23,795 nt of DNA from Bacteroidaceae bacterium. Its GTDB lineage: Bacteria; Bacteroidota; Bacteroidia; Bacteroidales; Bacteroidaceae. Within the stretch, counting starts at the first letter, position 1; each line of letters opens with the position of its first letter. The notes beneath the pieces were generated by a model. The model had not been told where the DNA came from, made no database searches, and saw only the letters and a program-made list of their open reading frames with translations. Below, one piece after another: positions 7,688-16,479 of this stretch. The DNA lies in assembly GCA_030843315.1 (NCBI GenBank), contig JAUUPT010000061.1:1-23795 (forward strand), written 5' to 3'. The position numbers and the translations under genes are program-made.

Positions 7688-9346
7688 ATGAAAAAGATAC
7701 AATATATCCTCACCGGAATGGCATTAGCAGCCTTCCCATTAGGAGCACAGGCTCAGACGCAGGTCAAGGACTCTACCGTGAACCGTACAGTAGTGGTAGA
7801 GCAGGAATACAACCCGGACATCATGGATGCCTCGAAAGTAAACGTATTGCCCAAAGTAGAACCGCCTACCGTCAGCAAGAAAGAAGTGGAATATGATGCC
7901 ACGCTCGTACCCGCCGGCGTAATCCCCGCAACCACCATGCAGGCTTATACCGGGAAGGAAACGCAAACCAAAGCCCTGCCGGGTTATGCCCGCCTGGGAT
8001 ATGGCAACTACGGCAATCTCGATGTGCGCGCCAATTACCTGTTCACGCCCTCCGACAAAGACCGCATCAACCTCACCTTCCGCATGAACGGCATGGACGG
8101 CAAACTGGACTTGCCCGATGATGGCGGCGACTGGAACTCCTTCTACTATCGCACCCATGCCGGAATGGACTACGTACACGCCTTCCGTAAAGTAGACCTG
8201 AACGTAGCCGGCAACTTCGACCTGAGCAACTTCAACCTCATACCCGGGACTTATGACAGCAAGCAGAAGTTCACTTCCGGCGACGTGCACTTCGGGGTGA
8301 AGTCTACAAGTGACGACCTGCCACTTCAGTTCCGTGCAGAAACAAATTTGCTCTTCTACGAGCGCCAACACGATATTACCCTATTCGACATGAAAGAAGG
8401 CATGGTTCGTACCAAAGCCGATGTTTCCGGTTCCATCTCCGACGAACAATCCGTTGGATTGGCACTCGGCATGGACAATGTATTCTACAACGGCGATTGG
8501 TTCGAGAACTACACCGCCCTGAACCTGAATCCGTATTACACCTTCCGCAACGACGACTGGAAGATTCGCCTCGGCGCCCACGTCGACCTGGCTTTCGGCT
8601 TCGGCAAGCAGTTCCGCGTTTCGCCGGACGTAAGCGCCGAATATACCTTCTCCGACAGCTACACCCTCTATATCCAAGCCAAAGGCGGCAAATTGCAGAA
8701 TGACTTCCGCCGCTTGGAAAGTATCACTCCCTACGGACAGATGATGCAGCAGGCAGATGCCACTTACGAACAACTGAACGCTGCCCTCGGCTTCAAGGCA
8801 AGCCCCGCCCCGGGAGTGTGGTTCAATATCTACGGTGGATACCAGGATTTGAAGAACGACCTGTTGCGAACCCCTACCTATTATATGGTAGATTACGATA
8901 CACAATTTAATTCATATAATGGTCACACAATAGAATTCTGTACTCACAACACCCATAACATCTATGCCGGCGCCGAAGTAAGCTACTCCTACAAGGACAT
9001 TATCTCTTTCTCCGCCTCCGGTGTCTACCGCGACTGGAAAATATCCGGTGAAGATTCCGACTGGTATTTGAGCTTCAAGCCCTCTCTCGAAGCCAACCTC
9101 CGCATGGACCTGCGCCCCGTACCCGTAGTTCTTGTCAGCCTCGGCTATCAGCACATCGCCCGCGAGAATACTGATTATAAGATAGACCCTGTCGGCAACC
9201 TCTACCTGAGTGGCAGCTATGAGCTATTCAAAGGTATCTCCGTCTACGCACGTGCCAACAACCTGCTGAACAAAGACTATCAGTATTACTGGGAATATCC
9301 CACGGAAGGTATCAATTTCGTCGGCGGAGTGAGCTTCCAGTTCTAA
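7688..9346 (+). CDS. Outer-membrane beta-barrel protein, TonB-dependent-receptor-like C terminus
   Basis: A 552-residue protein with a clear signal peptide (cleavage near AQA-Q, about residue 22). A short periplasmic stretch rich in Val and Pro (EQEYNPDIMDASKVNVLPKV) is followed by alternating aromatic/polar strands typical of a barrel. It ends in phenylalanine (GGVSFQF), the usual outer-membrane insertion signal. The last strands (ANNLLNKDYQYYWEYP) resemble TonB-dependent receptors, but at 552 residues there is little room for a full plug domain plus a 22-strand barrel. A smaller barrel is more likely. It probably works with the preceding TPR protein. No ligand can be inferred. Confidence 0.8.
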   Translation: MKKIQYILTGMALAAFPLGAQAQTQVKDSTVNRTVVVEQEYNPDIMDASKVNVLPKVEPPTVSKKEVEYDATLVPAGVIPATTMQAYTGKETQTKALPGYARLGYGNYGNLDVRANYLFTPSDKDRINLTFRMNGMDGKLDLPDDGGDWNSFYYRTHAGMDYVHAFRKVDLNVAGNFDLSNFNLIPGTYDSKQKFTSGDVHFGVKSTSDDLPLQFRAETNLLFYERQHDITLFDMKEGMVRTKADVSGSISDEQSVGLALGMDNVFYNGDWFENYTALNLNPYYTFRNDDWKIRLGAHVDLAFGFGKQFRVSPDVSAEYTFSDSYTLYIQAKGGKLQNDFRRLESITPYGQMMQQADATYEQLNAALGFKASPAPGVWFNIYGGYQDLKNDLLRTPTYYMVDYDTQFNSYNGHTIEFCTHNTHNIYAGAEVSYSYKDIISFSASGVYRDWKISGEDSDWYLSFKPSLEANLRMDLRPVPVVLVSLGYQHIARENTDYKIDPVGNLYLSGSYELFKGISVYARANNLLNKDYQYYWEYPTEGINFVGGVSFQF

Positions 9347-9408
9347 TTGGATTCAGACAAGCCGGAGCAACCGAATTAAACAAAAAAAGGTCTTTTTTGC
9401 TAAATTCT

Positions 9409-9422
9409 CCTTATATATAAGG
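9409..9422. promoter_or_regulatory. Perfect 14-bp palindrome upstream of topA
   Basis: CCTTATATATAAGG is fully self-complementary. It ends 20 bases before the candidate topA -7 box, so it covers the place where a -33 box would sit. It could be an operator or a supercoiling-sensitive AT element. No protein is implied by the sequence. Confidence 0.4.
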
Positions 9423-9442
9423 TGGAAAGAATCTTTTTTTTC

Positions 9443-9450
9443 TACTTTTG
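9443..9450 (+). promoter_or_regulatory. Candidate -7 box for topA
   Basis: TACTTTTG matches TAnnTTTG and is followed 42 bases later by the topA ATG at 9493. A standard TTTG -33 box is missing; the region instead contains the 14-bp palindrome. Confidence 0.45.
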
Positions 9451-9492
9451 CGGGCGAATTGAGTAGTGGGAACTACTATAAAACAGAAATTT

Positions 9493-11994
9493 ATGCAGAA
9501 AAACCTTGTCATTGTCGAGTCTCCGGCAAAAGCAAAAACGATTGAAAAATTCCTTGGTAAAGATTTCAAAGTGCTTTCCAGCTACGGTCATATACGTGAC
9601 TTGAAGAAGAAAGAGTTCAGTATTGACGTAGAAAAGAATTTCGAACCGAATTATGAGGTACCGGCAGATAAGAAGAAAATCGTAACACAGCTGAAAGAAG
9701 AAGCTGACAAAGCGGAAACCGTATGGCTGGCTTCCGATGAGGACCGCGAAGGAGAAGCCATCGCATGGCACTTGTATGAGGTACTGAAACTGAAACCGGA
9801 ACACACCAAGCGTATCGTATTCCATGAAATCACCAAAGGCGCTATCTTGAAAGCCATCGAGAATCCCCGCGACATTGACATCAATCTGGTCGATGCCCAA
9901 CAGGCACGACGCATCCTTGACCGTATCGTAGGTTTCGAACTCTCTCCCGTCTTGTGGAAGAAGGTGAAACCCGCCCTCTCTGCCGGCCGCGTGCAATCCG
10001 TTGCCGTCCGCCTTATCGTAGAGCGCGAACGCGAGATTCAAGCATTCCAGACCGAGGCATCCTATCGGGTGACCGCCATATTCCTCGTCCCCGATGCCGA
10101 CGGCAAAACGGTGGAATTGAAAGCCGAACTGCCACGCCGCATCAAGACGAAAGCCGAAGCGCGGAAGTTCCTCGAAAGTTGTCAAGCTGCCACGTTTACC
10201 ATCAGCGACATTACCACCCGCCCGGTGAAGAAAAGCCCGGCTGCCCCCTTCACTACCTCTACTTTGCAGCAGGAAGCTGCCCGCAAACTGGGCTTCACGG
10301 TGGCACAAACCATGATGGTGGCGCAACGCCTGTACGAATCGGGACTCATCACCTATATGCGTACCGACTCCGTCAACCTCTCGGAATTTGCCGTAAACAG
10401 CAGTAAAGAAGCCATCACCCACCTGATGGGCGAACGCTACGTATATCCCCGCCACTTTGCCACCAAGACCAAAGGAGCGCAGGAAGCCCATGAGGCCATC
10501 CGTCCCACCTATATGGAGAACGCCAAGATAGAAGGCAGTCCGCAGGAGAAGAAGTTGTACGACCTGATCTGGAAACGTACCATCGCCTCACAGATGGCAG
10601 ACGCCGAATTGGAAAAGACAACCGTAACGATCGGCATCAGCAATGAGTCCGAAAGTTTCACGGCTACCGGCGAAGTAGTTAAGTTCGACGGTTTCCTCCG
10701 TGTCTACCGCGAGTCTTACGACGATGATGCCGAAATGCCGGAAGACGAGGCACACTTGCTGCCCCCCTTGAAAAAAGGACAGCAACTGCAACACGAAGAT
10801 ATTACTGCCACCGAGCGCTTCACACAACATCCGCCCCGCTACACCGAGGCAAGCCTCGTGCGCAAGTTGGAAGAGCTGGGCATCGGCCGCCCGTCCACAT
10901 ACGCGCCTACCATCTCCACCATCCAGCAACGCGAGTATGTGGTGAAAGGTGAGAAACCGGGCGAAGAACGTGCATACAACGTACTCAGCCTGCAAGACAA
11001 CGAAATAACCGACACCACCCGCACCGAAATTACCGGAGCGGAGAAGGCGAAGTTGATGCCGACCGACACCGGTACGGTAGTCAACAACTTCTTGATAGAA
11101 TACTTTCCGGATATCCTGGACTATAACTTCACGGCGAACGTTGAGAAGCAGTTCGATGAGATAGCCGAAGGCGACAAGCAGTGGACCGCAATCCTGGGCA
11201 CTTTCTACAAGCAGTTCCACCCGTCGGTGGAAACGACACTTGCCACCAAGAGCGCCCACAAGGCAGGCGAACGCATCCTGGGAACAGACCCCGCCAGCAG
11301 CAGACAGGTATCGGTGAAAATCGGACGTTTCGGTCCGGTGGTACAAATCGGTACGGTCAACGACCCGGAGAAGCCACGCTTTGCCCAGCTCAAGAAAGAT
11401 ATGTCCATCGAAACCATCACGCTCGAAGAAGCGCTGGAGCTCTTCAAACTCCCCCGCACCCTGGGTGAGTATGAAGGCAAGACGGTGGTAGTAGGTTCAG
11501 GACGTTTCGGTCCCTATATCCAGAACAACGGTATGTATACTTCACTGCCCAAGACAATGGACCCTATGACCATCACCCTGGAAGAAGCCATCGTACTCAT
11601 AGAGGAGAAGAAAGCAAAAGAAGCGCAAAGGCATATCAAGCAATTCGCCGAAGAGCCCGAACTGGAAATACTGAACGGTCGCTATGGCCCGTACATCTGT
11701 TACAAAGGCAGCAACTACAAGATTCCGAAGGATATCGTGCCGCAGGATTTGAGTTTGCAGGCATGCCTGGAGATTGTGAAACTGCAAAGCGACAAAGATT
11801 CGGGCAAACCGAAAAGAGGTGCAAAGGCCGCTAAAGCGCCCAAGGCAACAAAGGCTACCAAGACTACAAAATCTGCAACGACCAAAGCCACGACAGCTAA
11901 GAAGCCCAAAGCAACCACTGCTAAAGCAACTACAAGCAAAACCGCTAAAGCAGCTACTACCAAGGCAACTACAGCAGCAACCAAAAAGAAGTAA
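9493..11994 (+). CDS. topA: DNA topoisomerase I (type IA)
   Basis: Relaxes negative supercoils through a covalent 5'-phosphotyrosine intermediate. The 833-residue protein starts MQKNLVIVESPAKAKTIEKF. The Toprim domain carries E9 and the acidic pair D82/D84 (ASDEDREGEAIAWH). The catalytic tyrosine is Y288 in GLITYMRTDS. After the four-domain core there are no cysteine zinc fingers. Instead there are three short repeat domains with GRFGP/GRYGP motifs, then about 55 residues of Lys/Ala/Thr-rich tail resembling histone H1. ATG 9493 was chosen over an upstream in-frame GTG (9466), because the conserved N terminus begins there and the GTG adds only unrelated residues. A strong terminator follows. 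Confidence 0.97.
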   Translation: MQKNLVIVESPAKAKTIEKFLGKDFKVLSSYGHIRDLKKKEFSIDVEKNFEPNYEVPADKKKIVTQLKEEADKAETVWLASDEDREGEAIAWHLYEVLKLKPEHTKRIVFHEITKGAILKAIENPRDIDINLVDAQQARRILDRIVGFELSPVLWKKVKPALSAGRVQSVAVRLIVEREREIQAFQTEASYRVTAIFLVPDADGKTVELKAELPRRIKTKAEARKFLESCQAATFTISDITTRPVKKSPAAPFTTSTLQQEAARKLGFTVAQTMMVAQRLYESGLITYMRTDSVNLSEFAVNSSKEAITHLMGERYVYPRHFATKTKGAQEAHEAIRPTYMENAKIEGSPQEKKLYDLIWKRTIASQMADAELEKTTVTIGISNESESFTATGEVVKFDGFLRVYRESYDDDAEMPEDEAHLLPPLKKGQQLQHEDITATERFTQHPPRYTEASLVRKLEELGIGRPSTYAPTISTIQQREYVVKGEKPGEERAYNVLSLQDNEITDTTRTEITGAEKAKLMPTDTGTVVNNFLIEYFPDILDYNFTANVEKQFDEIAEGDKQWTAILGTFYKQFHPSVETTLATKSAHKAGERILGTDPASSRQVSVKIGRFGPVVQIGTVNDPEKPRFAQLKKDMSIETITLEEALELFKLPRTLGEYEGKTVVVGSGRFGPYIQNNGMYTSLPKTMDPMTITLEEAIVLIEEKKAKEAQRHIKQFAEEPELEILNGRYGPYICYKGSNYKIPKDIVPQDLSLQACLEIVKLQSDKDSGKPKRGAKAAKAPKATKATKTTKSATTKATTAKKPKATTAKATTSKTAKAATTKATTAATKKK

Positions 11995-12017
11995 AGACAA
12001 CTGTACATACCATAGAT

Positions 12018-12062
12018 TCCTCCTTTATTTGGATTTCGATTCAATAAAGGAGGAGTTTTTTT
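12018..12062 (+). terminator. Rho-independent terminator of topA
   Basis: The stem at 12018-12029 (TCCTCCTTTATT) pairs with 12043-12054 across a 13-base loop, followed by a G and a run of seven T. It starts 23 bases after the topA stop. Confidence 0.85.
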
Positions 12063-12160
12063 ATTCCTCCTCCTATCTTCCCCATCTTAAGAATGTAACA
12101 TTTTCACCCCGCAACAAGAGAATTTCCCATCTGCAATACGAAAAAACAACTATTACTTTA

Positions 12161-12190
12161 TTTATTTACCCACGCAAACTTGTATATTTG
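12161..12190 (+). promoter_or_regulatory. Candidate promoter of the first LruC-domain gene
   Basis: TATATTTG at 12183-12190 matches TAnnTTTG. A weak TTTA at 12161-12164 could be the -33 box with an 18-base spacer. The ATG lies 35 bases downstream. The second paralog has the same -7 sequence. Confidence 0.45.
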
Positions 12191-12225
12191 CACCAGGCTA
12201 ACCATTCATTTTAAATAATACCTCT

Positions 12226-14160
12226 ATGAACAAGTCTTTTTTAATTAAGTGTTCACTCATCCTCTTGTCGTCTGCATTCATGTTCAGCAGCTGTTCAGAC
12301 CAAGACGTTTATCAAGGCGGAGTGAAGAATCAGCCATTGAATCCTGCAGAGGCATTCGATTTCAGTCTGACTAAAGAAGTCAACCTAAGCGTTGACTATG
12401 GTTTTACTAACGACTATTACGTCCTGTTCCACCTCTATGAGCAGAATCCTCTGATTTTAGAAGGAAACTCCTGGATAAAGGACGAAACTCTCATGCCTGT
12501 GTATACTGCTTCAACAGATACCAAAGGGCAATACTCGGGTACTATTACCATCCCGTCGTATATTAAGGAAGTATGGCTTTACAGCGACTACCTCGGCACA
12601 GTTTCACCGGTAAAGTTGGCTGTATCAGACAACGGCACCATCAACTTCAGCCAAAAGGAGTACATTGCTTCTTTGCGGGCCACCACCCGTGCCACAACAT
12701 CCAACAACTACATCTACCCGGATGACTGGACACTACTTTCACCGGATGTAACCTGGAACTTATTGGGACTTCCCTCCAACTTAGAGCCGGAAAGAAGCTT
12801 TCCGGAGCAAAATCTGCTGACGCGTATCGAGCGTATATACCGAAAACAGAGCAATCTCGGAATATCAGATTACGTCAACGATGATGCAACCTCCGAAATC
12901 AAGGTTATAAAATCTACGGAAATAAGTCTTGTTTTCCTTAACAGCAGTGCCAATTTCAACAATACCGTTGGTTACTTCACGTTCCCCAGTGACAAGGCGC
13001 CGACTTCAACTTCCGAGATCAAGAATATACTTGCGTTCCCCAATGCATCTCCTTCTACTAAAACCAATAAGGAGACAGGAGAATATAAAGGAGCATTAGT
13101 ATCCGGCGATGAGATAAAGTTGAAATACTGGAATGAAGAAACCGGTATATTTGAAGATAACTTCCCTGCCGGTGTAACCATCGGCTTCTGCCTCTTGCCG
13201 AATGCATTCAACAACGCCACCGGTGCTATCGAGAAACAAAGCTATGCACCTCCCCGCTATTCCTACAGACCATTTAACGAGGACGGCCGCCAGCGTGTAA
13301 TAGCATTGCGCAATGGAGGTACAAACCAGATTGTGGCTATCGGCTTCGAAGATAATATCGATTTTGACTATTGCGACGCCACCTTCTACATAAAAGTAGT
13401 AGAAAAGAATGCCATTGGAGACGGACCAATACTACCGCCCTTCGACAATGACGAAGAGTATAAAGTAGCATATTCCGGCACGCTGACTTTCGAGGACCAA
13501 TGGCCATCGGAAGGAGACTACGATATGAACGACGTTATCATGAACTACAACTCAACTGTCTATCGCAGAATGAAGAACAACAATGTATTCAAGATAGTAG
13601 ACAGATTCACTCCCATCCATAACGGTGGTGTTTATACTTGCGGATTCGGCTATCAGCTCAACACTTCTACCTCTGCAAAGAGCATTACAATCTCTCAGGA
13701 CAGTCCGCAAAGTGCCAGAGCAGAAATGAACCAGTCAAAGCCTACCATTATCTTGTTCGATGACATAGAAGACGTATTGGGACAGACATTTACAGTTACC
13801 ACCGAATTAAATGATGCATCGGAAAAAGACATTGTTCCTCCCTACAATCCGTTTATCTTTGTCGATGACAGAGAAGAAGGCAAAGAAATACATTTGGTAA
13901 ATTATCCACCTACCGACAAGGCTGATAAGAGCCTCTTCAATACCGCAAGCGATGTATCGAATATCGGTGAAGGCATTTATTACGTTGCCCGCTATGAAGA
14001 TAAAGATGGCCTGACATTGATGCCATTTGGAATCAACCTCCCCAGATTGACTAATTTCAAGGTTCCGGCGGAAAGCGTAAAGATATACGATACTTATCCC
14101 GGTTTTACCGAATGGGTAAAATCTGATGGCAAGAAAGAGCAAGATTGGTACATGAAGTAA
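12226..14160 (+). CDS. LruC/DUF4842 domain lipoprotein, first of a tandem pair
   Basis: A 644-residue lipoprotein. The signal peptide ends in FSSC with the lipidated cysteine at C23. Acidic residues follow directly (CSDQD), resembling the Bacteroidota signal for export to the cell surface. The C-terminal half has the LruC/DUF4842 signature LTFEDQWPSEGDYDMNDV at residues 420-437, with a D-x-D-x-N-D cluster that looks like a calcium-binding loop. The N-terminal part (about 40-150) contains FDFSLTKEV and DYGFTNDYYVLF, nearly identical in the next gene. Its function is unknown; the domain is named after a Leptospira outer-membrane lipoprotein. Base composition is visibly more AT-rich than the flanking housekeeping genes. 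Confidence 0.88.
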   Translation: MNKSFLIKCSLILLSSAFMFSSCSDQDVYQGGVKNQPLNPAEAFDFSLTKEVNLSVDYGFTNDYYVLFHLYEQNPLILEGNSWIKDETLMPVYTASTDTKGQYSGTITIPSYIKEVWLYSDYLGTVSPVKLAVSDNGTINFSQKEYIASLRATTRATTSNNYIYPDDWTLLSPDVTWNLLGLPSNLEPERSFPEQNLLTRIERIYRKQSNLGISDYVNDDATSEIKVIKSTEISLVFLNSSANFNNTVGYFTFPSDKAPTSTSEIKNILAFPNASPSTKTNKETGEYKGALVSGDEIKLKYWNEETGIFEDNFPAGVTIGFCLLPNAFNNATGAIEKQSYAPPRYSYRPFNEDGRQRVIALRNGGTNQIVAIGFEDNIDFDYCDATFYIKVVEKNAIGDGPILPPFDNDEEYKVAYSGTLTFEDQWPSEGDYDMNDVIMNYNSTVYRRMKNNNVFKIVDRFTPIHNGGVYTCGFGYQLNTSTSAKSITISQDSPQSARAEMNQSKPTIILFDDIEDVLGQTFTVTTELNDASEKDIVPPYNPFIFVDDREEGKEIHLVNYPPTDKADKSLFNTASDVSNIGEGIYYVARYEDKDGLTLMPFGINLPRLTNFKVPAESVKIYDTYPGFTEWVKSDGKKEQDWYMK

Positions 14161-14182
14161 AAGAACAGTACACACTTTAGAT

Positions 14183-14229
14183 ATCCTCCCTAATCGGATG
14201 CCTGACCGATTAGGGAGGATTTTTTATTT
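14183..14229 (+). terminator. Rho-independent terminator between the LruC paralogs
   Basis: A perfect 15-bp stem (14183-14197 with 14206-14220) around an 8-base loop, followed by TTTTTTATTTT. It should isolate the two paralogs as separate transcripts. Confidence 0.92.
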
Positions 14230-14321
14230 TCACTTCCCGCTTATACTATACTATGCAACCTATTTCCCTCCTAAAAAGTAAATATTTTATCTAACCGACC
14301 AAAAAAAAACAGTGTTTTCAC

Positions 14322-14349
14322 TTGCCCATCGAAAATAAGTATATATTTG
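14322..14349 (+). promoter_or_regulatory. Candidate promoter of the second LruC-domain gene
   Basis: TATATTTG at 14342-14349 matches the -7 consensus, and TTG at 14322-14324 is a partial -33 box with a 17-base spacer. The ATG is 46 bases downstream. Confidence 0.45.
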
Positions 14350-14395
14350 CATTGAAATCAACAACAACAAGCAGACAAACATAAAAAGGGATCTT

Positions 14396-16315
14396 ATGAA
14401 TAAATCTTTATTTACAAAAAGTGCGTTTATTATCTTGTCATCCGCATTCATGTTTAGCAGTTGCATGGAGAAGGACGTGTACAAAGGGGAGCCCCAAAAT
14501 GAGCCGCTGAAGCCTTCGGAAGTATTCGACTTCAGCCTGACAAAGGAAGTCAAAGTAAACATTGACTACGGTTTTACCAACGACTACTACGTCCTGTTCC
14601 AACTCTACGACCAAGACCCGATGAAAGTGGTAGACGATTCCTGGGTAAAAGATGAAACACTGACACCTATCTATGCCGCCTCCACCGATACCAAAGGACT
14701 ATATTCGGGTACCATCACCATTCCGTCAAGCATTACCGAAGTGTGGCTTTATAGCGAATATCTGGGGACGATTTCGCCGGTGAAACTTGCTGTATCGAAT
14801 GGTACAGTGAGCTATAATCAGAAAGAATACATAGCCTCTTTGCAGGCGAAGACCAGAGGAATAACCAGCAATGGGTATAAATATCCCGATGATTGGATAA
14901 CCATGCCGGGAGTCGATTGGGATTATTACGGAACGCCTTCAAACATGGAGACTCGCCTGAATATGCCCTCCGCTGAGATTCTGTACAGTATAAAGAAAGT
15001 ATACGCCAGTGCCAACAATGATTTTATTGATAAAAAGCACCCGACATGGACAAACGGCACAGAAAACACTACTGAAATCAAGATAACCAAAGATACGGAA
15101 GTAAGCATAGTCTTTGCCGGCATCAATTCATCAACAACTTATAAGAATGCAGTAGGTTATTTCACTTACCCCACAGGCACTACCCCCATAAAGGAAAACA
15201 TTCAAAAAGTGCTTGTTTTTCCTAATGTCACTCCTTTTCTTGATAGAAACGGAGAACGTAAAGGCACATTGCAATGCGGCAATGAAGTAAAACTGAAATA
15301 CTGGAACGGAACAACATTTGAAAACAAATTTCCTAAAGGTATCACTATCGGCCTATGCATGGAAAGCAATGGTTTTGAATACGCAAATATAACAAGAAAA
15401 GGTTATGTCGGCGTTTGCAGTTCTTACAAACCTATGAGCTATGATGGCAAACAACATACAGTAGCCTTGCGCACCGGAAATACCAATCAGACTATAACCA
15501 TCGGCTTTGAAGATAAAGATGACTTTAATTATGCCGATGCCCTCTTCTGCCTGAATATAGCAGAGCCAAATGCAATTGACACCGGCAATAGTCCGGAACT
15601 GCCTTTGACAGATGCTCCTGAAAAGACTGTAACAACGCAGCACGGAATATTAACCTTCGAAGACCAATGGCCTTCCAAAGGAGATTATGACATGAATGAC
15701 GTGGTAGTAATGTATCAGTCGACCCTTTACGGTCAGCCCACCACTAATAAAATCTATAAGATAGTAGATGAATTCACTCCTATCCACAACGGTGGAACTT
15801 ACACCTGTGGATTCGGGTATCAACTCCACAAGCTCGCAGCAGACAAAGTGATAAGTATCCAAGTAGAAGGTAGCGACAGTTGGGAAGTAGAAACAGGACA
15901 ATCACATCCTACCGTTATTCTATTCGATAATATACAAAATGCCTTAGGAAAGAAAATCACCGTCACAACCGAACTTAACAGTGTAGATTTAAGTTCTGTC
16001 ACTCCTCCCTACAACCCGTTTATCTTTGTAAACGGTAGAGGCAGGGAAGTGCATATGGTAAACTATCCGCCTACTGATAAGGCAGATACCTCCCTCTTCG
16101 GTGAGTTCGACGATGCATCCAATCCTTCTTTAGGAGTTTATTACATCTCACGCTATAACAAAGACAACCTGAAGTTGATGCCCTTCTGCATCAACCTTCC
16201 GAACGTTACCGATTTCAAGATTCCTGCTGAAGGTGTCAAGATATACGAGACCTATCCCGGCTTTGTAGAATGGATGAACTCCGATGGCGAAAAAAATAAG
16301 GAATGGTATAAGTAG
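14396..16315 (+). CDS. LruC/DUF4842 domain lipoprotein, second of a tandem pair
   Basis: The 639-residue paralog of the preceding gene is collinear over its full length. It has the same lipobox FSSC with C23, and an acidic/lysine mature start (CMEKDVYKGE) compatible with surface export. The shared N-terminal block (FDFSLTKEVKVNIDYGFTND) is present, and the LruC motif LTFEDQWPSKGDYDMNDV begins at residue 419, one position from its paralog. Similarity is highest at the N terminus and across the LruC domain. The middle (about 160-300) has diverged more, as expected if surface loops vary. Function is unknown. It has its own promoter-like box and its own terminator. Confidence 0.88.
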   Translation: MNKSLFTKSAFIILSSAFMFSSCMEKDVYKGEPQNEPLKPSEVFDFSLTKEVKVNIDYGFTNDYYVLFQLYDQDPMKVVDDSWVKDETLTPIYAASTDTKGLYSGTITIPSSITEVWLYSEYLGTISPVKLAVSNGTVSYNQKEYIASLQAKTRGITSNGYKYPDDWITMPGVDWDYYGTPSNMETRLNMPSAEILYSIKKVYASANNDFIDKKHPTWTNGTENTTEIKITKDTEVSIVFAGINSSTTYKNAVGYFTYPTGTTPIKENIQKVLVFPNVTPFLDRNGERKGTLQCGNEVKLKYWNGTTFENKFPKGITIGLCMESNGFEYANITRKGYVGVCSSYKPMSYDGKQHTVALRTGNTNQTITIGFEDKDDFNYADALFCLNIAEPNAIDTGNSPELPLTDAPEKTVTTQHGILTFEDQWPSKGDYDMNDVVVMYQSTLYGQPTTNKIYKIVDEFTPIHNGGTYTCGFGYQLHKLAADKVISIQVEGSDSWEVETGQSHPTVILFDNIQNALGKKITVTTELNSVDLSSVTPPYNPFIFVNGRGREVHMVNYPPTDKADTSLFGEFDDASNPSLGVYYISRYNKDNLKLMPFCINLPNVTDFKIPAEGVKIYETYPGFVEWMNSDGEKNKEWYK

Positions 16316-16341
16316 AAATAAACTTCGCCCTCTTGTTTATG

Positions 16342-16378
16342 AAAAAGGCTTCCAATCCCGTGGAAGCCTTTTTTATTT
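16342..16378 (+). terminator. Rho-independent terminator of the second LruC gene
   Basis: A perfect 13-bp stem, AAAAAGGCTTCCA (16342-16354) with TGGAAGCCTTTTT (16361-16373), with loop ATCCCG and a continuing T run. The A run at the 5' side could also support termination from the opposite direction. Confidence 0.9.
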
Positions 16379-16479
16379 ACGTATATTTTCCGCATAAGCC
16401 CGGATGATAGCTGAAACCTCTACAGTTTTCATAAAGCGTTTGTTTAACTGAAAGCCCCATCCTGATAGCCGTCGTCCGA

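Noticed and set aside
9383..9398. Terminator after the barrel gene (A run, GGTC, T run)
   Set aside because: The stem would be only A-T pairs closed by a minimal loop, too weak to call a terminator.
12226..16315. Fimbrillin or SusD-like identity for the tandem lipoproteins
   Set aside because: The LTFEDQWP..GDYDMNDV signature and overall layout match the LruC/DUF4842 family. No SusC partner is adjacent and no fimbrial operon genes are present.
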